DNA from: Rhyzopertha dominica
Taxonomy: Eukaryota; Arthropoda; Insecta; Coleoptera; Bostrichidae
Direction: 5' to 3'
NCBI GenBank assembly: GCA_025024175.1
Contig: QCXZ01000064.1
Span: 26,532,286-26,596,285 of the forward strand
DNA: 64,000 nt
The translations under genes were made by a program, and so were the position numbers. Shown one piece after another: positions 1 to 13,478 of this stretch. The notes under the pieces were generated by a model. It made no database searches. It was not told the origin of the DNA and saw nothing but the letters and a program-made list of their open reading frames with translations. Position 1 is the first letter of the stretch. Each line of letters begins with the position of its first letter.

Positions 1-2880
1 AAATAAACAAATTTTCATTTTACGGCTAAAAATGCGCTTTAAATTTTTTGACGAATCGTACTGTTTTTCAATGCAAACTATAAACGCTTGTGGAAGATAA
101 CCAGTTGCAAGAGGCAAGATGGTGCTACTGAGTTTTTATATAGAATTTTAGGCTCTATATTTTTAGGCCTCTACTTTATTCAGCATTTGCAAAACACTAC
201 TGCGCGGTCGCATTTTTGTGGGCGTTTTTCGTGGATTTTATTTATTTTTTAAACAAATACCCTGGTACTGCAGGTCCCTACAAATTACACTGATATTCCA
301 AAGAACATTCCTCACTGACTTCACAAATCCTGCCACTAATAATCGGTATTTCCATTCATATTTTGATTAGACTACTACCCAGTGAATTCAACAAAAAGAC
401 GAGCAACAAATGAATATGTCTTCGTGCAATATAACGGAATAAAAATATTTTCATATCGCATTATCAAACTAAATAACAACAACGGATTACCATACACAAA
501 TACAGCTCTTGCTCTTACCCACAGCACACAGGACTTATTTTTACAAAAACAAAGACAAAAGCAGCCATAGAAGCTTTGTTTGAAAGTCAAAATTGGATGG
601 TTATGATTCACTTACGACATGAACCTAGCTTTTTTTTGAGGTTTAAACAAGCTAAATCAAAGAGTGACGCTGATTAAAATACCACTTGAAACTTGGTAGA
701 GTTGACCCATACGCCTACTATAAAGTTTTTGTGAGAATTGTTCGCCACACTGTACAAAGAACGTGTTATTTACACTGTGTTCTTATCCTTTTTGTTTAAT
801 GCACAATTGTAGGCAATACGCGTACGGATAATGCACACCTGGTTACTGTATTCCCTACAGATGATCAGAAACCATAAGGTAAGTCAATTCACCTTCGCGA
901 TTACATAAAACGAGAAGCAACAAGGTTCCTTAGTGTTGTGTGTGGTTCAAAACGACGAGTTTAACGTAAACTTTTATTGTGAAAACATCAGTTATGTCTA
1001 TCTTATAATTCCAATAACATCAGCCGTCCGATCTGACGTTCCATGACAGAATAATCGCCCCATAGTTCCCGAGTTACCTGGTGTGGTCTAGCCTATCTGG
1101 GCATGAGATCTAACTTTGTTAGGAAAGAGGAAAACAATCCAGTTACTATTAACAGGAAGTGCTACACCTTCTTATAGAGACTTAACAAATTTTTACCCCG
1201 GTTGAAACTCCTACGTAAACAAGTAAGGCTCTATAAAAGTCAGTATTCGCAGCAGCCATCTTTGGCCCAAAGTGGCAGTAGGAATAAGGATGTGAATGCT
1301 TGAAAGTGATACCCCACATTAACCCCGTACTATTTAAAAGAAATTATTTACGAGCGTCTGTAATATTAGATATTTTATGTTCTCTGAAATATCGCTGTCA
1401 CTATATAACAGTGACAAAAGAAATAATAAATAAAATTTCGATCACACCTGTAATCTTTGTCAAAGGAAAAAAACTCGAATAATCGTCTGACACGAGAAAC
1501 TATAAAATAACAAATTTCATCTAGATCATAAGGTATTTTGCAACAAATGTATTACTTAATATTTTGTGCTAAAATAATTGCTAATTTCGCGTTATTTTTT
1601 GCATACAGTTTTACGAATTTCAGTTATTGCACTAATTATTTTGCGCATAAAAAGTAGCATGCTTGAAACTATCGATCACAAGCTTTTGAATAAGACTGTT
1701 TTCAAACATATCGGTGCAATAATTACAAAATGGTGCTGTTTTGTAAAAAAAAATAGGTGGATCTCTTTCTAACGTTGTCTTGGTGGATGTTTTTTCTCTG
1801 GTGGCTGCGAAAACCTACAAAACAAGGAATGACTTCAATAGGATTACGCAACTAGGCAAACGCTTCCTAGCCTTACTACGTTAAAAATATTTAAAAAACA
1901 GAACTGTTTCTACGATCTGATACTAAATATTCTAGAACTACGAGCAGCTACTGTTTAAAAGCTTGAAGCACTTTTTGAGCACATAAAAATAAATATTCAT
2001 AAACTTTCCATTTTCGGCAGATTTTTGACAAATGCCATACCATCACGGGCGAAAATAAATGCGAAACAAACAAACGATCGTATGTCGATAAGACATAAAA
2101 GAAATAAAGAGTTCTGTGACTGACAAGTGAACGAGGAGATAACCGAAGATGAAAATAGATATGCATCAGATACGTGTTTTCACAATCAATAGGCAACAAA
2201 TTAATAAGAAATGTCACTTTGATATGAACACTTCGATCTCACATTTCGAATTGCACCCAACAACTTGTCTCATTACGAAACAGAGTGAACGAAGGGACTA
2301 ATTCCAGGGGGCGAATTATCCTAAACGCGGAGACGCGATCCAATTACTTAATTCGTTTTACCTTTTGTTTAGAGGGAACGACACGAGGAGGAACGGTAGC
2401 CGTGTCTCCTCCGGTCGGTAGCGTCAGATAATTGAATATCTCGTTCACTTTATTTTGTAGATTCCGGATGATTTACGGTACACCATAAAGATTGTCGTTA
2501 CGCTTCGGACCGGGGTTTTTATTACTCGAGAACCCTCCTGCGGAATTACTACTTTTGTCTTTCCCGAAGCTAACTCACGAGAGAAACTTCCCCGCACAGC
2601 GTTGCCGAATTTGTTGCGTACGATATTTAATCTCTTTCTATTGGATTTCCAAGCCGAACGGAGTGGCTTCAAAGCACCAGTTCTAAATTTTAAACGAAAA
2701 GCTTTATTTTACCAAAATTACAAGATCACAAAGTGGATTAGTGTTCGTTGGTGTCATTTCATTGTTGGGAAGAGATATGTTCAGGTACAAATAATTACTG
2801 AAAAATATATAGGAAGAATTTCATTTGGTGGTCTTTTAATTTCATCCCCTACGCACAATACTTCATTTGTATCAAGAAGA
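1..2880. other. Non-coding stretch, no gene recognised
   Basis: AT-rich DNA in which no open frame resembles a known protein family. Two patches are richer in GC: about 1020-1290 and about 2280-2640. On the - strand the first has a TATA-like motif and an AATAAA-type signal, so it could be an eroded retroelement end, but I cannot pair it with a second copy. The open frames here are short and overlap each other on both strands, as expected by chance. Confidence 0.6.
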
Positions 2881-2966
2881 GGTGTCCGGAAAACATGAGC
2901 AAAAATGAAGGGAGTGATTCTACTCGAAAATTTCATGCCACAAGTTCCTATACCATTTAAGTCAAA
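2881..2966. repeat. Left terminal inverted repeat of the 2.9-4.6 kb element
   Basis: Matches the reverse complement of 4517-4602 over about 86 bp with scattered mismatches. Shared blocks include GGTGTCCGGAAA at the outer end and ATGCCACAAGTTC near the inner end. Confidence 0.75.
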
Positions 2967-3274
2967 CCTTAATAGTAACGAAGATACAGTGTATCAAAAT
3001 ATTTTTTTTCGAATAATTTTTTATTGTTTTGTCTGTTTATCTATTAAATGTGCATTTCTAGTCCCTCTAGCAAATCCCTCATGCCAAAGGGCTTAAACTG
3101 CCTTGGCTTTTAAATTATCACCCAGAACTTTTTTATTTGTGATTACTTATAAATTTTAATATCACAGAATCGTTAAAAAATCTTTAAAAAAGGTACTCTT
3201 GTTGCATTACGATAGATTAAGCTGTTTTCGAAAAAAACCGTTTAAAGATTTTACACAGTTCAGCTCAGCATATA

Positions 3275-3594
3275 CAGGGTTTATATAAATGATTCATGAA
3301 ACGTGGGCGGCGTTGATTTCTGAATCCTTTGTGCCGCCTTTTTGCTGCTGCTGCCAAGCTACAATATGCACGGCGATGGTAGCTGAAGGTTGCAGATCTA
3401 TGTCACCCCACAGATCGGAAATATGAGCTTTCTGCTACTTTAAAGTTGATTGTCCCACAAAAACAGTACAGAGTATGTTGAAAATACACACCAGGCGTTT
3501 TCTCATATTAAAATATATCAAATAATTCAAAAATTGATAGATGATAAGTATGCGTCACTTTCCCGAGATGCATGAATCATTTATAGCAATCCTG
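3275..3594. mobile_element. Nested 320-bp miniature element (MITE) flanked by TA
   Basis: The first and last 24 bases are inverted repeats matching at 21 of 24 positions (3275-3298 and 3571-3594, both containing ATAAATGATTCATG). Both sides are flanked by TA (3273-3274 and 3595-3596), the target duplication used by Tc1/mariner elements. No coding capacity is visible, so this is a non-autonomous copy. It sits inside the larger 2881-4602 element and is therefore the younger insertion. Confidence 0.7.
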
Positions 3595-3739
3595 TACAAG
3601 AAGACTTCTGTTTTCCAGGATTTGCAAAGTGTGCTTTGGTGACAAAAGCATATTAAATAATTTTGACAAGTGTGCATTGAAAATAATACAAATATTGAGA
3701 ATATTGCACTACATACTGAAACAGACAAACATTTCAAGC

Positions 3740-4480
3740 TCTGTCTCCTGAAGACTACATGGCTAGTGTAAACTCTTGTAATACTATTATCAATCTCCAC
3801 AACGATGGCGGAAATGTCATTTACCTTCTATTCTTGTCAGGGGTGAAGCTAGATTTGGGCGAGAAGGTTTATTTCGCGTTCATAATGAACATTATTGGAG
3901 TGATGAAAATCTTCATTTAGAGGTAGAACGTGGTTTCCAAGACATGTTTTCTGATGTTAATGTGTGGGCTGGCATTGTAGAAAACTATCTAATTGGGCCA
4001 CATTTTTGCCTCCTAGATTGAATGATAAGTTTTAATTAGGTTTTCTATGAAACGATTTACCTGTTCTATTGGAAAAAGTACCTCTTCAAATAAGAAATTC
4101 CATATGACCGCTTCAAGATGGAGATCCACCTTGTTTTAATATTGATGTGGGAGAGCACCTTAATGGAGCTTTTCCTGGCAGATGGATTGGATCTGGCTAT
4201 ATCTACAGCGCCCTGCAAGGTCGCTTGATTTAAATCCTATGGATTTTCTCTTTTGTGGCTATCTAAAATCTCGTGTGAATAAAACCCCGGTTCATAATAT
4301 TGAGGAACTACGACCAAGAATTGTTAAGCATTGCGAAGCAGTTAAACAAACACTGGTTTATCAGCAAGAATTCATCGTAATTTTCTTAGAAGAATGCATT
4401 TGTGTATTGACATGGAAGGAAATAATTTTGAAATGCTATTGTAAAACTTACACAAACTGTAGTCAAAAGTCAAAAACAAT
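3740..4480 (+). pseudogene. Broken mariner-like transposase (DD41D-like)
   Basis: Decayed DDE transposase, readable only by changing frame several times. In order: LSPEDYMA near 3750; the first catalytic block read as GEARFGREG where family members have an Asp before EARFGR; VHNEHYWSDENLH near 3880; NVWAGIVENYLIGPHF near 3960; the second catalytic block LQDGDPPCF near 4120; GAFPGRWIGSG near 4175; then, after a frame change, RSLDLNPMDFLFCGYLKS with the third Asp near 4235. The C-terminal tail (VHNIEELRPRIV) is intact. The first catalytic Asp is lost and there are in-frame stops, so it cannot make active transposase. Family assignment rests on recognised motifs, not a search. Confidence 0.75.
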
Positions 4481-4516
4481 AACTTTGATACCCAGTATAT
4501 TCATTACTTTTGAGTT

Positions 4517-4602
4517 TTGTTTAAAATGGTAAACGAACTTGTGGCATTATTTTTTCAAGCAGAATCTCCCCCTACATTTTTTGCTAATCATTTCCGGACA
4601 CC
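4517..4602. repeat. Right terminal inverted repeat of the 2.9-4.6 kb element
   Basis: Inverted counterpart of 2881-2966; its outer end reads TCCGGACACC followed by TTGTATA. Confidence 0.75.
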
Positions 4603-6482
4603 TTGTATAATATTGCCTTTTTATATCCGTAGGGCTCTACAAGTAAGTACGTATATTTTAAAGCTAGTTCAATATCACGAGCCAAGTATACTGATATTCG
4701 CTAGATTCAATACCTTTTATACGCTGTTTGTATCCAAGGCTGTGCTACAACCACAGTTTTTTATTTTCACGTTTAAAATATTCAAGTTTTATTATTCGAT
4801 TCAAAACGGAATATCATATTGCAAATTGCTGTTTGTAAGGTGTTTTCGCAATACCACATGCCTCTCTAGATGTGCAAATATTTTTCTCAAACATAAGTAG
4901 AAAACAATTTCTTTCTAATATATATTTCTTATATTAAAGGAAATACTTACTTTGCACTATCAGTATTTACTTCAAAATGAGCAAAAAGAAAAAACAAAAT
5001 ACTGGTAACTCTTTAATCATTACATGATGAACTTGTAAACGGTAGTGTTACAACCAAATAAGATATTAATATTGGTAAAAAGCCATGTAAATTTAAGCAG
5101 TAATTTCTACAATTTATTGACATTCCAATTGCGTAAATACTGCTTTAAAGCTTGAAGACAACTCAATTTTTTGTAGGGAGTTAGAAAAACCCGATTACTC
5201 CTTTTTTGGCGTTAATTATAGAAATGGAATATTTATATCTCTCGAATACAAATTAAAGCGTCTTTTTCGTTAAGTATACAGGTTTGATTTAGCACAAGTA
5301 TAATGCCTCAGTAATTCCCAAGAATGAAACGTATTTCAGTTACTTGTAGTAATCAAGTATCCTAATTTCACAAACCCCATAATATCATCCACATTATGCG
5401 AAACACACTTGACCAAGCAAAACAAAAGTAGAATTGCAATCTATAAAACAATACTCCAGATAATAATATGATGACGACTTACTATATCGATAGCAATCAA
5501 TAAAGTTAGAAATCAAGCTAACTAGATAAATTGTTTCCTAGAAAAGAGTATGTATCTTAATAGATAATATGCTGCCTAATAATATTATGGTGCACATGTT
5601 TGGTTATATTAAGACAAAAATCAACCGGTTTTTCATTCTTATCAATGCACTGGTTTTTGCGTCATCCGGTTTCTAAAGTTTTTCCATAAGAGTAAATAAC
5701 GCTGTGGCTCTAGCGCCTCAATTTTTTNCGGAATGTCATGTGCAACGCACCGTTGAAGTAATTGAGTAGGGGGCTATTAATTGCCCATCGTAGCAGATCC
5801 ATATACAGAATCATCAAAAATCCACTACTTTGGACTATTTTGAACACCTATCACATCTGGAACATTGGAGGTAGCGAGTTACAAAGTTTACCCCATCCTC
5901 CTCGGAGCTAGCGGAGCTTCATGATGATGTACATTAGCTTGGAATTAGACACTTTAGGAGGAAATCGATTATATGGAAATGGAAGTTCCACTACACATAA
6001 ATAAAAAAAAAAACGGANGCGCNTATGAAATTAATAAATAATGTGTAATGATAGTTTTAACCGGTATGTGGGCCAATGCTTCGGTATAAGAACACGTACA
6101 CGTATATTTTAAAACAATGATTACACATTTTATACAAATAGGCGATAAAAACAACTATTCTAGTTAATAAAGAATGTTTCCGGTTAAGAAATTAAAAGCA
6201 ACTTTTGCATACGCTATTTCGATGGCATTCTGAAAGGATTTAATGAATGGACTGTTGCCAGGGGGAGTTATAATTAAAAATACAATCAAACTGTCGTTTT
6301 ATGAACATTCTATTTCCATTTTGAGACAGAAATAATGACGGTTATACCGTAGCTGCAACTAATAAAAAAACACTAATTAAAATTATTATTTTCAATAGTT
6401 TTGAAGCTTTTAATCGTATCGATATCTTAACAAGTTTAACACTCGTATGATAAGTGATTTATATAGTGCGATCTAAACATAT
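4603..6482. other. Non-coding stretch, nothing recognised
   Basis: AT-rich sequence with three isolated N bases (near 5728, 6018 and 6023). I see no domain, paired repeat or splice-bounded coding segment. Confidence 0.6.
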
Positions 6483-6967
6483 TGTTAAGTGCCGGCGGAT
6501 AATATGACGCCATCTATGGATCAAAGCTCCAGGCATGCATGCAGATGTGGTGTTAAGAGGACACTACAATACATCAGGTGGTGATAGTTGTAGCACATAG
6601 ATGGTGTAAGAATGCCGAATAGTAAAGTCCCTAATTTTACATACATCTAGGAAATTAGAGCCAGTGCATAGAGTAGTCTAAAAACGTCTAGAAAAATGGT
6701 GTAAGCGGAAGCTACCCTATATAAGGCGCGAGCTGGCGCATGGCGGGAAGTCTAAAGCCTAAAGTCTGAAGTTCTAAAGTCGTTTAAGTGCTAGTTAGTG
6801 CAATATAGTGTTATGGATAGTGGCTTATAGAATTTGTAGTATCATAAGACTAGTGTTTTGAACTAATTGTGTTTATATTTAGTGTATTTCAGTGGTAATG
6901 GTGTTTAAATAAAGAATGTCGGAAATCCACATTTGTCGAACCCGTACGTTGTAAAAATATTATAACA
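6483..6967 (+). mobile_element. Possible LTR (solo or 5' LTR) of a retrotransposon
   Basis: The segment begins TGTTAAGTGCCGG and can end TATAACA, the TG...CA ends of long terminal repeats. It holds a strong TATA motif with a GC-rich start region (CTATATAAGGCGCGAG at about 6718) and a polyadenylation signal AATAAA near 6909, in U3-R-U5 order. I cannot find a second LTR, a clear target duplication or a primer-binding site, and the downstream 300 bases give no recognisable gag. It could instead be a cellular promoter with a short transcript. Confidence 0.4.
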
Positions 6968-7262
6968 CCAGTCTCAAACCGCCCAATAAAACTGTTGTCT
7001 ATTGCTGATTTTGTCAGAGAAGTGAAACGGCAACCCCGTTTTTGCACCCCCGAGACACGTTTCGTACCTACGTTGGCTGCATGGCAGAAATGGTGAAACG
7101 GATTATACCGTATCTCCAACAGGCGCTTAATGCCCGTTCCGTTCAAGAAGTTTCTCCTGTATACCGGTGCTTCCTCTTATTTGCGCTTTCGGTAATTTGT
7201 TTTATACTTTATGTTTCGGCGCTTTCGAGATGGAGGGAACAGGGCGACGTCGGATGATAATA
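6968..7262 (+). other. GC-richer segment after the LTR-like unit
   Basis: Less AT-rich than its surroundings. It reads through fairly openly in more than one + frame (for example PETRFVPTLAAWQKW, interrupted shortly after) but matches no family I recognise. It may be the start of the internal region of the same retroelement. This is inferred from position only. Confidence 0.25.
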
Positions 7263-10200
7263 AGCTTGAAATAGAATGCGGATGTTTGTGCAACTTGCCT
7301 AAGTTTTAATTGTCAGAAATATATTTATCGATAAAGTCTTATCAATGAAGAGATTATTTTACGTTTGGGCCTGCATAACAATCTTATAAAATTTAAAAAT
7401 TACAAATGATACCAAATAGAATACGGTGTGTGATAAAACTACTTTATACCGTGTAAGTGTCAGTAGCCGATTTAGGACTATACCTGTTGAGGAAACGCTA
7501 AGTTAGAAAGCAAATGCAAGTACGAGGGTACTTCGTGAATTATTGTCCCTAATAACTCAATTATTTTTCTACATAGTCCCAAAATTGTTTATGGGCTTAG
7601 TATAACGGTATTGAAGTGCGTCAAGTCCTCTTTAAAAAATCAGAACTTCAGCGGATATCCTATGATATATTTTTTTGCTGGCCACAGTTTTTAGGACTCC
7701 TGCACCTGGTGCATGCTCGCTCTATCCAGATACCTTTATATCTGGTATATGAACTCGCGGCCATTTACCCAAATGGGGTGCAACTTATGCTACATGAAGG
7801 TAACACTAGTTGGCCATATAGTAGATGGGGACTATCACATGTAATGACTGACATACTGTAACTTACCGTATTTGCTGATATATACAAAAGATAGGTAAAT
7901 TATTTGTAAATATCTGACTATAACTAGCAAGATTGTATATTTATACGCGGTGTTTATACAATTTCTTTAGAGGTCCTCAAACTTAAAAATTGTCAGAATT
8001 TGTGAATGTATGTAGTATTAAATGAAAAAGGTTTTTTGTCTACGGCACATTTTGACAGACAGTTCAGAGAAAGCATACTTCCCACTTCAACAATCTTTCC
8101 ATTTCGAATATCTCTCGTAATCTAAATCAAATATGCTTGCTTCTATTATTTTTTTATGCATCAAAACACTTTTTTCAGTTTATAATCTTTGAATCTATTA
8201 TTGTTTAGATTTGATAAACTGGATACAAACTTTGAGTTGTTTCGATTTGAAGCAAAAATTTAACAAATCCACTTCAAGAATATGGATTAGTTTCAATAAA
8301 AAATCAAATCTATAAGTCTGAATCAATAAAATAGTAGATCAGGTTTACAGCTACCCTGGTTTTTTTACATTCTTCCCTAGATTACACTAAGCATAGCCAT
8401 CGTCTACTTTCAAAATTGTACTCTAGCTGAAGATGCCATACTTCAATATTAAGACAATAAACTTTCATTCCTGGAGGTGCACAATGAACATGGTACTTTT
8501 GGGATAAAACTAATAATATATTTCGATGTAGAGAGACACCTTATCGCAGCTCTGAATTCAATTTTGTTCGTTGTGATAAAATCACGAACTTTGCAGTATA
8601 AAAAATAACACTCAACATACATGCAAAGATAAGCTGTTGCTAATAGGCTTCTACTAATATTACACAATAAGCTTTCGAGAATGCCATAAGAATTTTATTG
8701 GTCATTTAACCCCAGCTGTATTAAGGACATTACTTATCTGCTAGGTTTATTTTAAAAAATTAGTAAGTAGACTACACATTATAAATTTATTGTTGGGGTA
8801 GTTTTATAGCAGGCAAGTGGGGATGGGAGGTAATAGCTCCCTAGCAAATGAAAAAAAGAACTTTTTATTCACTTTACCAAGTGATGCAAAAAAACGCATT
8901 TAGTATTGCCCCCGCGATTGTCTTAAATTGTATTATTTTCAAAACACATATACATCAACTTATATAAATAGCGAAATGTAGCAAATTTTGTGCTCTTGTT
9001 TTAGCTTTTAACTCAAATATGTGATACATGTGGTTGGTAATTCAGTTTATTAACTTAAAAAAAAAAACACTAAAATACCCCGAAGCTTTTGTTATTCCAA
9101 GCTACATATAACAGTTCTAGATATACGCACAAAATAAAAATGAGTTAAAAATCAGAATTTTTGTTGTTCGGTGATTAACGCAGATGCATCAAAACCTATA
9201 TAAAGAACATGCTTTAAATTAATAACGAAGTGCCATTTTGAATGCGTAATGTCCAAACTACGAATCTCAAAAGTTCATAAAATATGTAAACTAATCAAGC
9301 AAGAACATGTTAATGTTATACAAATATAGTTCACTAGGTCTAGTTCTTAATGTTAAAGCCTCGGACTCGATAACACCTGTTCTGAAAATAAGTACATCTT
9401 TAGTTATTAGCATGACAAAATGACATCTAAACTAGCGATTACGTTCATATTCCTTAAGGACAATCATTTCAAAATTAGTTACGGAATCAACTAAATAATC
9501 TTATAAACTTACGAACAATATATATTTTAGTATTGGTGCTGCAATGTAAATTACATATATAAATTAAGATTTAATATTGAAAATCTCGCTATATCGTAAC
9601 GAGTCAACGGCTAAGACAACATCTCTAATCATTTGCACCATCACCATCAAAAAAATGGATTATGTCATCAATTATTGATAAATAAATGAGCATAATATAT
9701 ATGTTAAGATTAAATTAAAGTATAGATAAAAGTACCTCGTTATCCATGTCAGCTTGTTAACATTTCAACACTTATCACGTACTAATGTATTTTCCAAATA
9801 TCACCGACGGCTGCCTAAACGTTTCCGCCACCCCAAATTATAAACAAAAAAAAACTTACCATTCCGTTGTCTATTCCTCCATATGGCGGTTGAAACCCCG
9901 TTTTTTCTGCAAAAATAAAACAAAAAACGTTAACCTCAAGCCAAAAACAGAGAATCTAAAAAGCGAATTTTCGCACTGTGACTCATTTGAATAAGAAGGC
10001 CGTATCTCCGTTTAAGGACGTATGAGCCCCTTTAAACGTAAATGTTATGATAAAAAAAATAATTACAGCTACATGGCGCCACAGTTCGGTAAATAGCAAA
10101 CGATTAAACAAACGAATGAATGAGTCGTTACTCCGGGAGACACCAGAATTAAGTTAGCAAGAGACACAATAAAAATGTACTCGTTTAATGTAGTAGATGA

Positions 10201-11930
10201 TTATACTGTGCAAGGACCAACATAATGCCGAAGGTTTCATTAACCATTTATGCAATTAGAGAACAATTATTTCAATTTTTTATGGAATTTGCGAGTGATT
10301 GGCAGCCAGAAAACAGAAATAAGAAAACTGTGTTTCAGTTTCAGGTTAATCACTCGCGGCTTCCCGTGAAAATATATAAAAGACAAAAGAAAAACTTTCA
10401 AACTATTATTTAACGATTACAAACACCAAAATTAGTATTTACCACGAATATAGTTAGTGATCGCATTAAAACTGGTAGAGAATGATTACCAATGACAGAA
10501 ATTACTGAGAAATTTAATGTCAATACATATTTGACAAAATCTGCATTTCCTACAAATCCTAACTTATGAAACATTATTTACACAGGGACATATTTTACTA
10601 AAACTGATATCAATACGATGTAGACTTTTTAGATTCCTGATTAAAATTGAGAATGCAAAGTAATGTTGTGAGCAATAAACAAACTGTAAGTGAACTTCGT
10701 CCACGTTTTCAAAAGCAACCGACAAGTTATATTTAACATGTATTTTCTTAATATTTACAATANGTTACGGTTGTTCAATGAACAAAAATTCTATGATTAA
10801 GTGTAGCTAACAAAAGTAATACGCATATCCTAAGTCGCCACAAAAAATCATGTTCAATACTTAATCTAATGCAGCAGACTAAGCGGTGGTAAAAATTCTA
10901 CAAGCAAATGATACGTTGAAATCGATCCAACCCGAAAAAATTTTAAATGTCAAAAAAAGCATTTAAAATCGCTATTTCCCATTTATTATGTGTTAGCAAT
11001 TGTAATGTAAAACAATACTAATAAGTATTGAAATAAAAGAAACGTGTACATGATTAAAAATGTAGGGGTCAATTCCCCAACGCAATAAATTAAAAATGGC
11101 ATTTCTAATCTCCAGTAGTTACTTCCTAGATGGGTATTTTCTGCCGAACTGTTTAAATCGAAAAGTTTTATTTATTTACATCCGTTCGCACTTTCAAATC
11201 GAAAGGAAAAAACTATTAAGAGACATGTTTACTACACAAACCGTGGATTTATGACCTCGTTAATGATGCGATTCCTTTGTTTTCTTACGTTAAGTTAGTC
11301 TACATGTATCAATTATATACAAAGCTTTACGATTCTACACTACGGCTTGCAATTTAGACAAATTAAGTATATTAAATACATATAACATTCAGGAGTGGTT
11401 TAGATAAAAGAGAACCTTGCATGAATATATTATTTACATTAAACTTGGTTTTGTCCCTCTGTAAACTGTAGTGTTGCGTGCTAATTAGTTTGTATAATGA
11501 GAGCAATATATATGGGTTTGCTTCTTAGATTTCGTATTTTACAATATTGAAAGCAATTTATATTTATAAATGAATAACTATACGCTCCCAAAATTATTTG
11601 TTTGCATAGAAACACTACTTAATAATTAATTAAAACAGTTTTTAATTCTCATAAACTACAAACGGCGAATCACTTTATTCAATACTATACACCTAAACAT
11701 TTTTCATATGGCTCGCCAGAATCTGAATATTCCCTATACAGAATTTTCCCAACAAAAAACAACTAAGTGTCAAATCATATACCTACTAAAAGAAATGATT
11801 ATATCCTAATTACATTTTTGCGGTACATTTCTATATTTAAAAAGCATGGGCAGCTCAAATATTCTCGTAGTTTCAAGTGTACGTTTCAGAATTTAACTTT
11901 AGTAACACAAAGTCAAAAGCGGAAACCTTT
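7263..11930. other. Non-coding stretch with one small hairpin
   Basis: No protein domain or spliced exon recognised. A small inverted repeat lies at 10291-10300 / 10348-10357. The rest is AT-rich with short chance frames and one N near 10763. Confidence 0.55.
10291..10357. repeat. Small hairpin, 10-bp perfect arms
   Basis: GCGAGTGATT at 10291-10300 is the exact reverse complement of AATCACTCGC at 10348-10357, with a 47-base loop. It is not near any gene I can identify, so function is unknown and chance is possible. Confidence 0.4.
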
Positions 11931-11934
11931 CTCG

Positions 11935-12035
11935 TCCCAAAACGCTGTGGCAGTAGTATTACGTATAGAGCACCTCCTGGGTGAATCGTTTTGGTCTGGT
12001 GGACGAATTGGCAGAATGTCATTCTATTTATTATT
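11935..12035 (-). pseudogene. Possible mariner transposase scrap
   Basis: The - strand reads DSPRRCSIRNTTATAFWDEKG, which resembles the block before the second catalytic Asp in mariner transposases (usually SP..KK.........TVFWD..G). Only about 30 residues match and nothing flanking supports it, so it may be coincidence. Confidence 0.3.
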
Positions 12036-12229
12036 GTTTACTCTCTCCGCAGCGCTATTCTTGTCGTCACTAGCAAGTGCTCGTTATAGCCAAAGTTTCG
12101 AATGTCTGTTTCTAAAGGCGAATGAAAAATAATATTGTTGACGCTTATTTGCAAATCGATAAGCGTGTTTTCATTCCTTATTTGAAAAAATATAATCATT
12201 ATATCATAATATCATTTCTCTTTTCGTTA

Positions 12230-12840
12230 CTCCTTTGCAGAAATATGATTCTTCAAGGCTTTCCTTGCTGATATATTACCGCTTCATTAGACTCACACTT
12301 TTGTCCTGTGCGGAAAGTTTTTAGTCCTGGAAAAGTCCGAAGGAGCTAAGTCTCGCGAACAGGCAGGATGCTCGGCCAATTTTTGCTGGATGACATAGCA
12401 TGAATACTGTCTAGCGCATTGTCGTGGTGAAATAACACTTTATGACATTTTTTTCCCAAAAGGCATGCGTTCTCCAGTAATGGTTTTCCCTTTTTAAATA
12501 ATGAATAATGACAATTCCCTTTGCTTCTCAAAAACTGACGCCACAGGACACAAATCATTTTGCTTTTTTGGGTGCTGGTTCCCCATGTGAAATCCATTGT
12601 CGGGACTAGCCTTTCGTTTCTGGGATATAGCAATGTATCCATGTTATATATATATATTGCGCAAAAATTTTTCATATGCAATTCGTAATGCAAAAGAAGC
12701 CAATTACTTGAGATGCCTGCTGCATCTGCCAACTCACACACTTTGACTCGTCTATCGGCTAAAACCAAATAATGGACATCATCATCATTATCAGCACGAA
12801 ATCCAATTTTATCTCTTTCTGGCTGATACACAAACACTGC
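12230..12840 (-). pseudogene. Mariner transposase remnant (DD34D-like)
   Basis: A 163-codon frame (12346-12837) reads VLADRRVKVCELADAAGIS near its start, the helix-turn-helix region of mariner transposases. It then has PTMDFTWGTSTQKSK, where MDETW would be the first catalytic block (Glu replaced by Phe), and KVLFHHDNA, the second catalytic block. The third Asp appears only in another frame, RDLAPSDF near 12340, followed by traces of the C-terminus towards 12240. Internal deletions and at least one frameshift show it is dead. No terminal repeats were found. Confidence 0.75.
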
Positions 12841-13478
12841 TATTTAAGCAGTTGTCAAACAATTGTCACTAACTATAGTCAAATAAATAGACTTGGGAGT
12901 AGAAATATATAGATGACTTTAACCGCAGAACACAAACCACGTCGTCTATCACACCACCCTCGTACCCATTGGGCCAAAAACTAAAATCAGCAAAACCATA
13001 ATAAGCAACGTAAGCGTCTTCGACAATCAAAAAAGGTTATTAAATATAAACCCTAAATTTTATAAGACACATAAGACTAAATAATTGCATGAGTAGAGGT
13101 CTTAATCTGGAGTTCACCTAGATATGGCCAAGGGACCGAAAACTATGAACAGCGAACACACTTCATCAAAACAAGAAATAGGTTTTCCAACAAAATCATA
13201 TTCAGCGATAAGACCTTTCTCAACGTCGATGGCTCCTTAAATAACAAAATCTCACAAGCGATTTATGAGAAAAAAATGAATTCTACAAAGAATGTCACTC
13301 TTTGGATTAGGTTTCAGATTGTAGGCACCACTGGTGCATTTCTTGCTGCTGGACATCCACAGTCATGTCAATAGAGAAGGCTATCAAGACAAGAAAACCA
13401 AGATCGTATGCTTGGACATGTGGCCCAAAGAGATGGTGGCACTTACCACGCATCAAGCAAACAAAAACTTTCATTTGG

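Larger units (their letters stand above)
2881..4602 (+). mobile_element. Degenerate mariner-like element with long terminal inverted repeats
   Basis: The two ends form an imperfect inverted repeat of about 86 bp (2881-2966 against 4517-4602), roughly 80% alike, each starting GGTGTCCGGAAA. Between them lies a broken transposase of the Tc1/mariner superfamily on the + strand, and a second miniature element has landed inside (3275-3594). Without that insertion the element would be about 1.4 kb, normal for mariner-like elements. A clean TA duplication is not visible at the left end (right flank reads CCTTGTATA), so the outer boundaries may be off by a few bases. Confidence 0.75.

Noticed and set aside
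4517..4900. 127-codon open frame on the + strand
   Set aside because: It starts inside the terminal repeat of the mariner-like element, is rich in Phe/Tyr/Ile as expected for AT-rich chance frames, and matches no domain.
11767..12132. 121-codon frame on the + strand
   Set aside because: No family resemblance; the - strand under it looks slightly more like a mariner scrap, itself uncertain.
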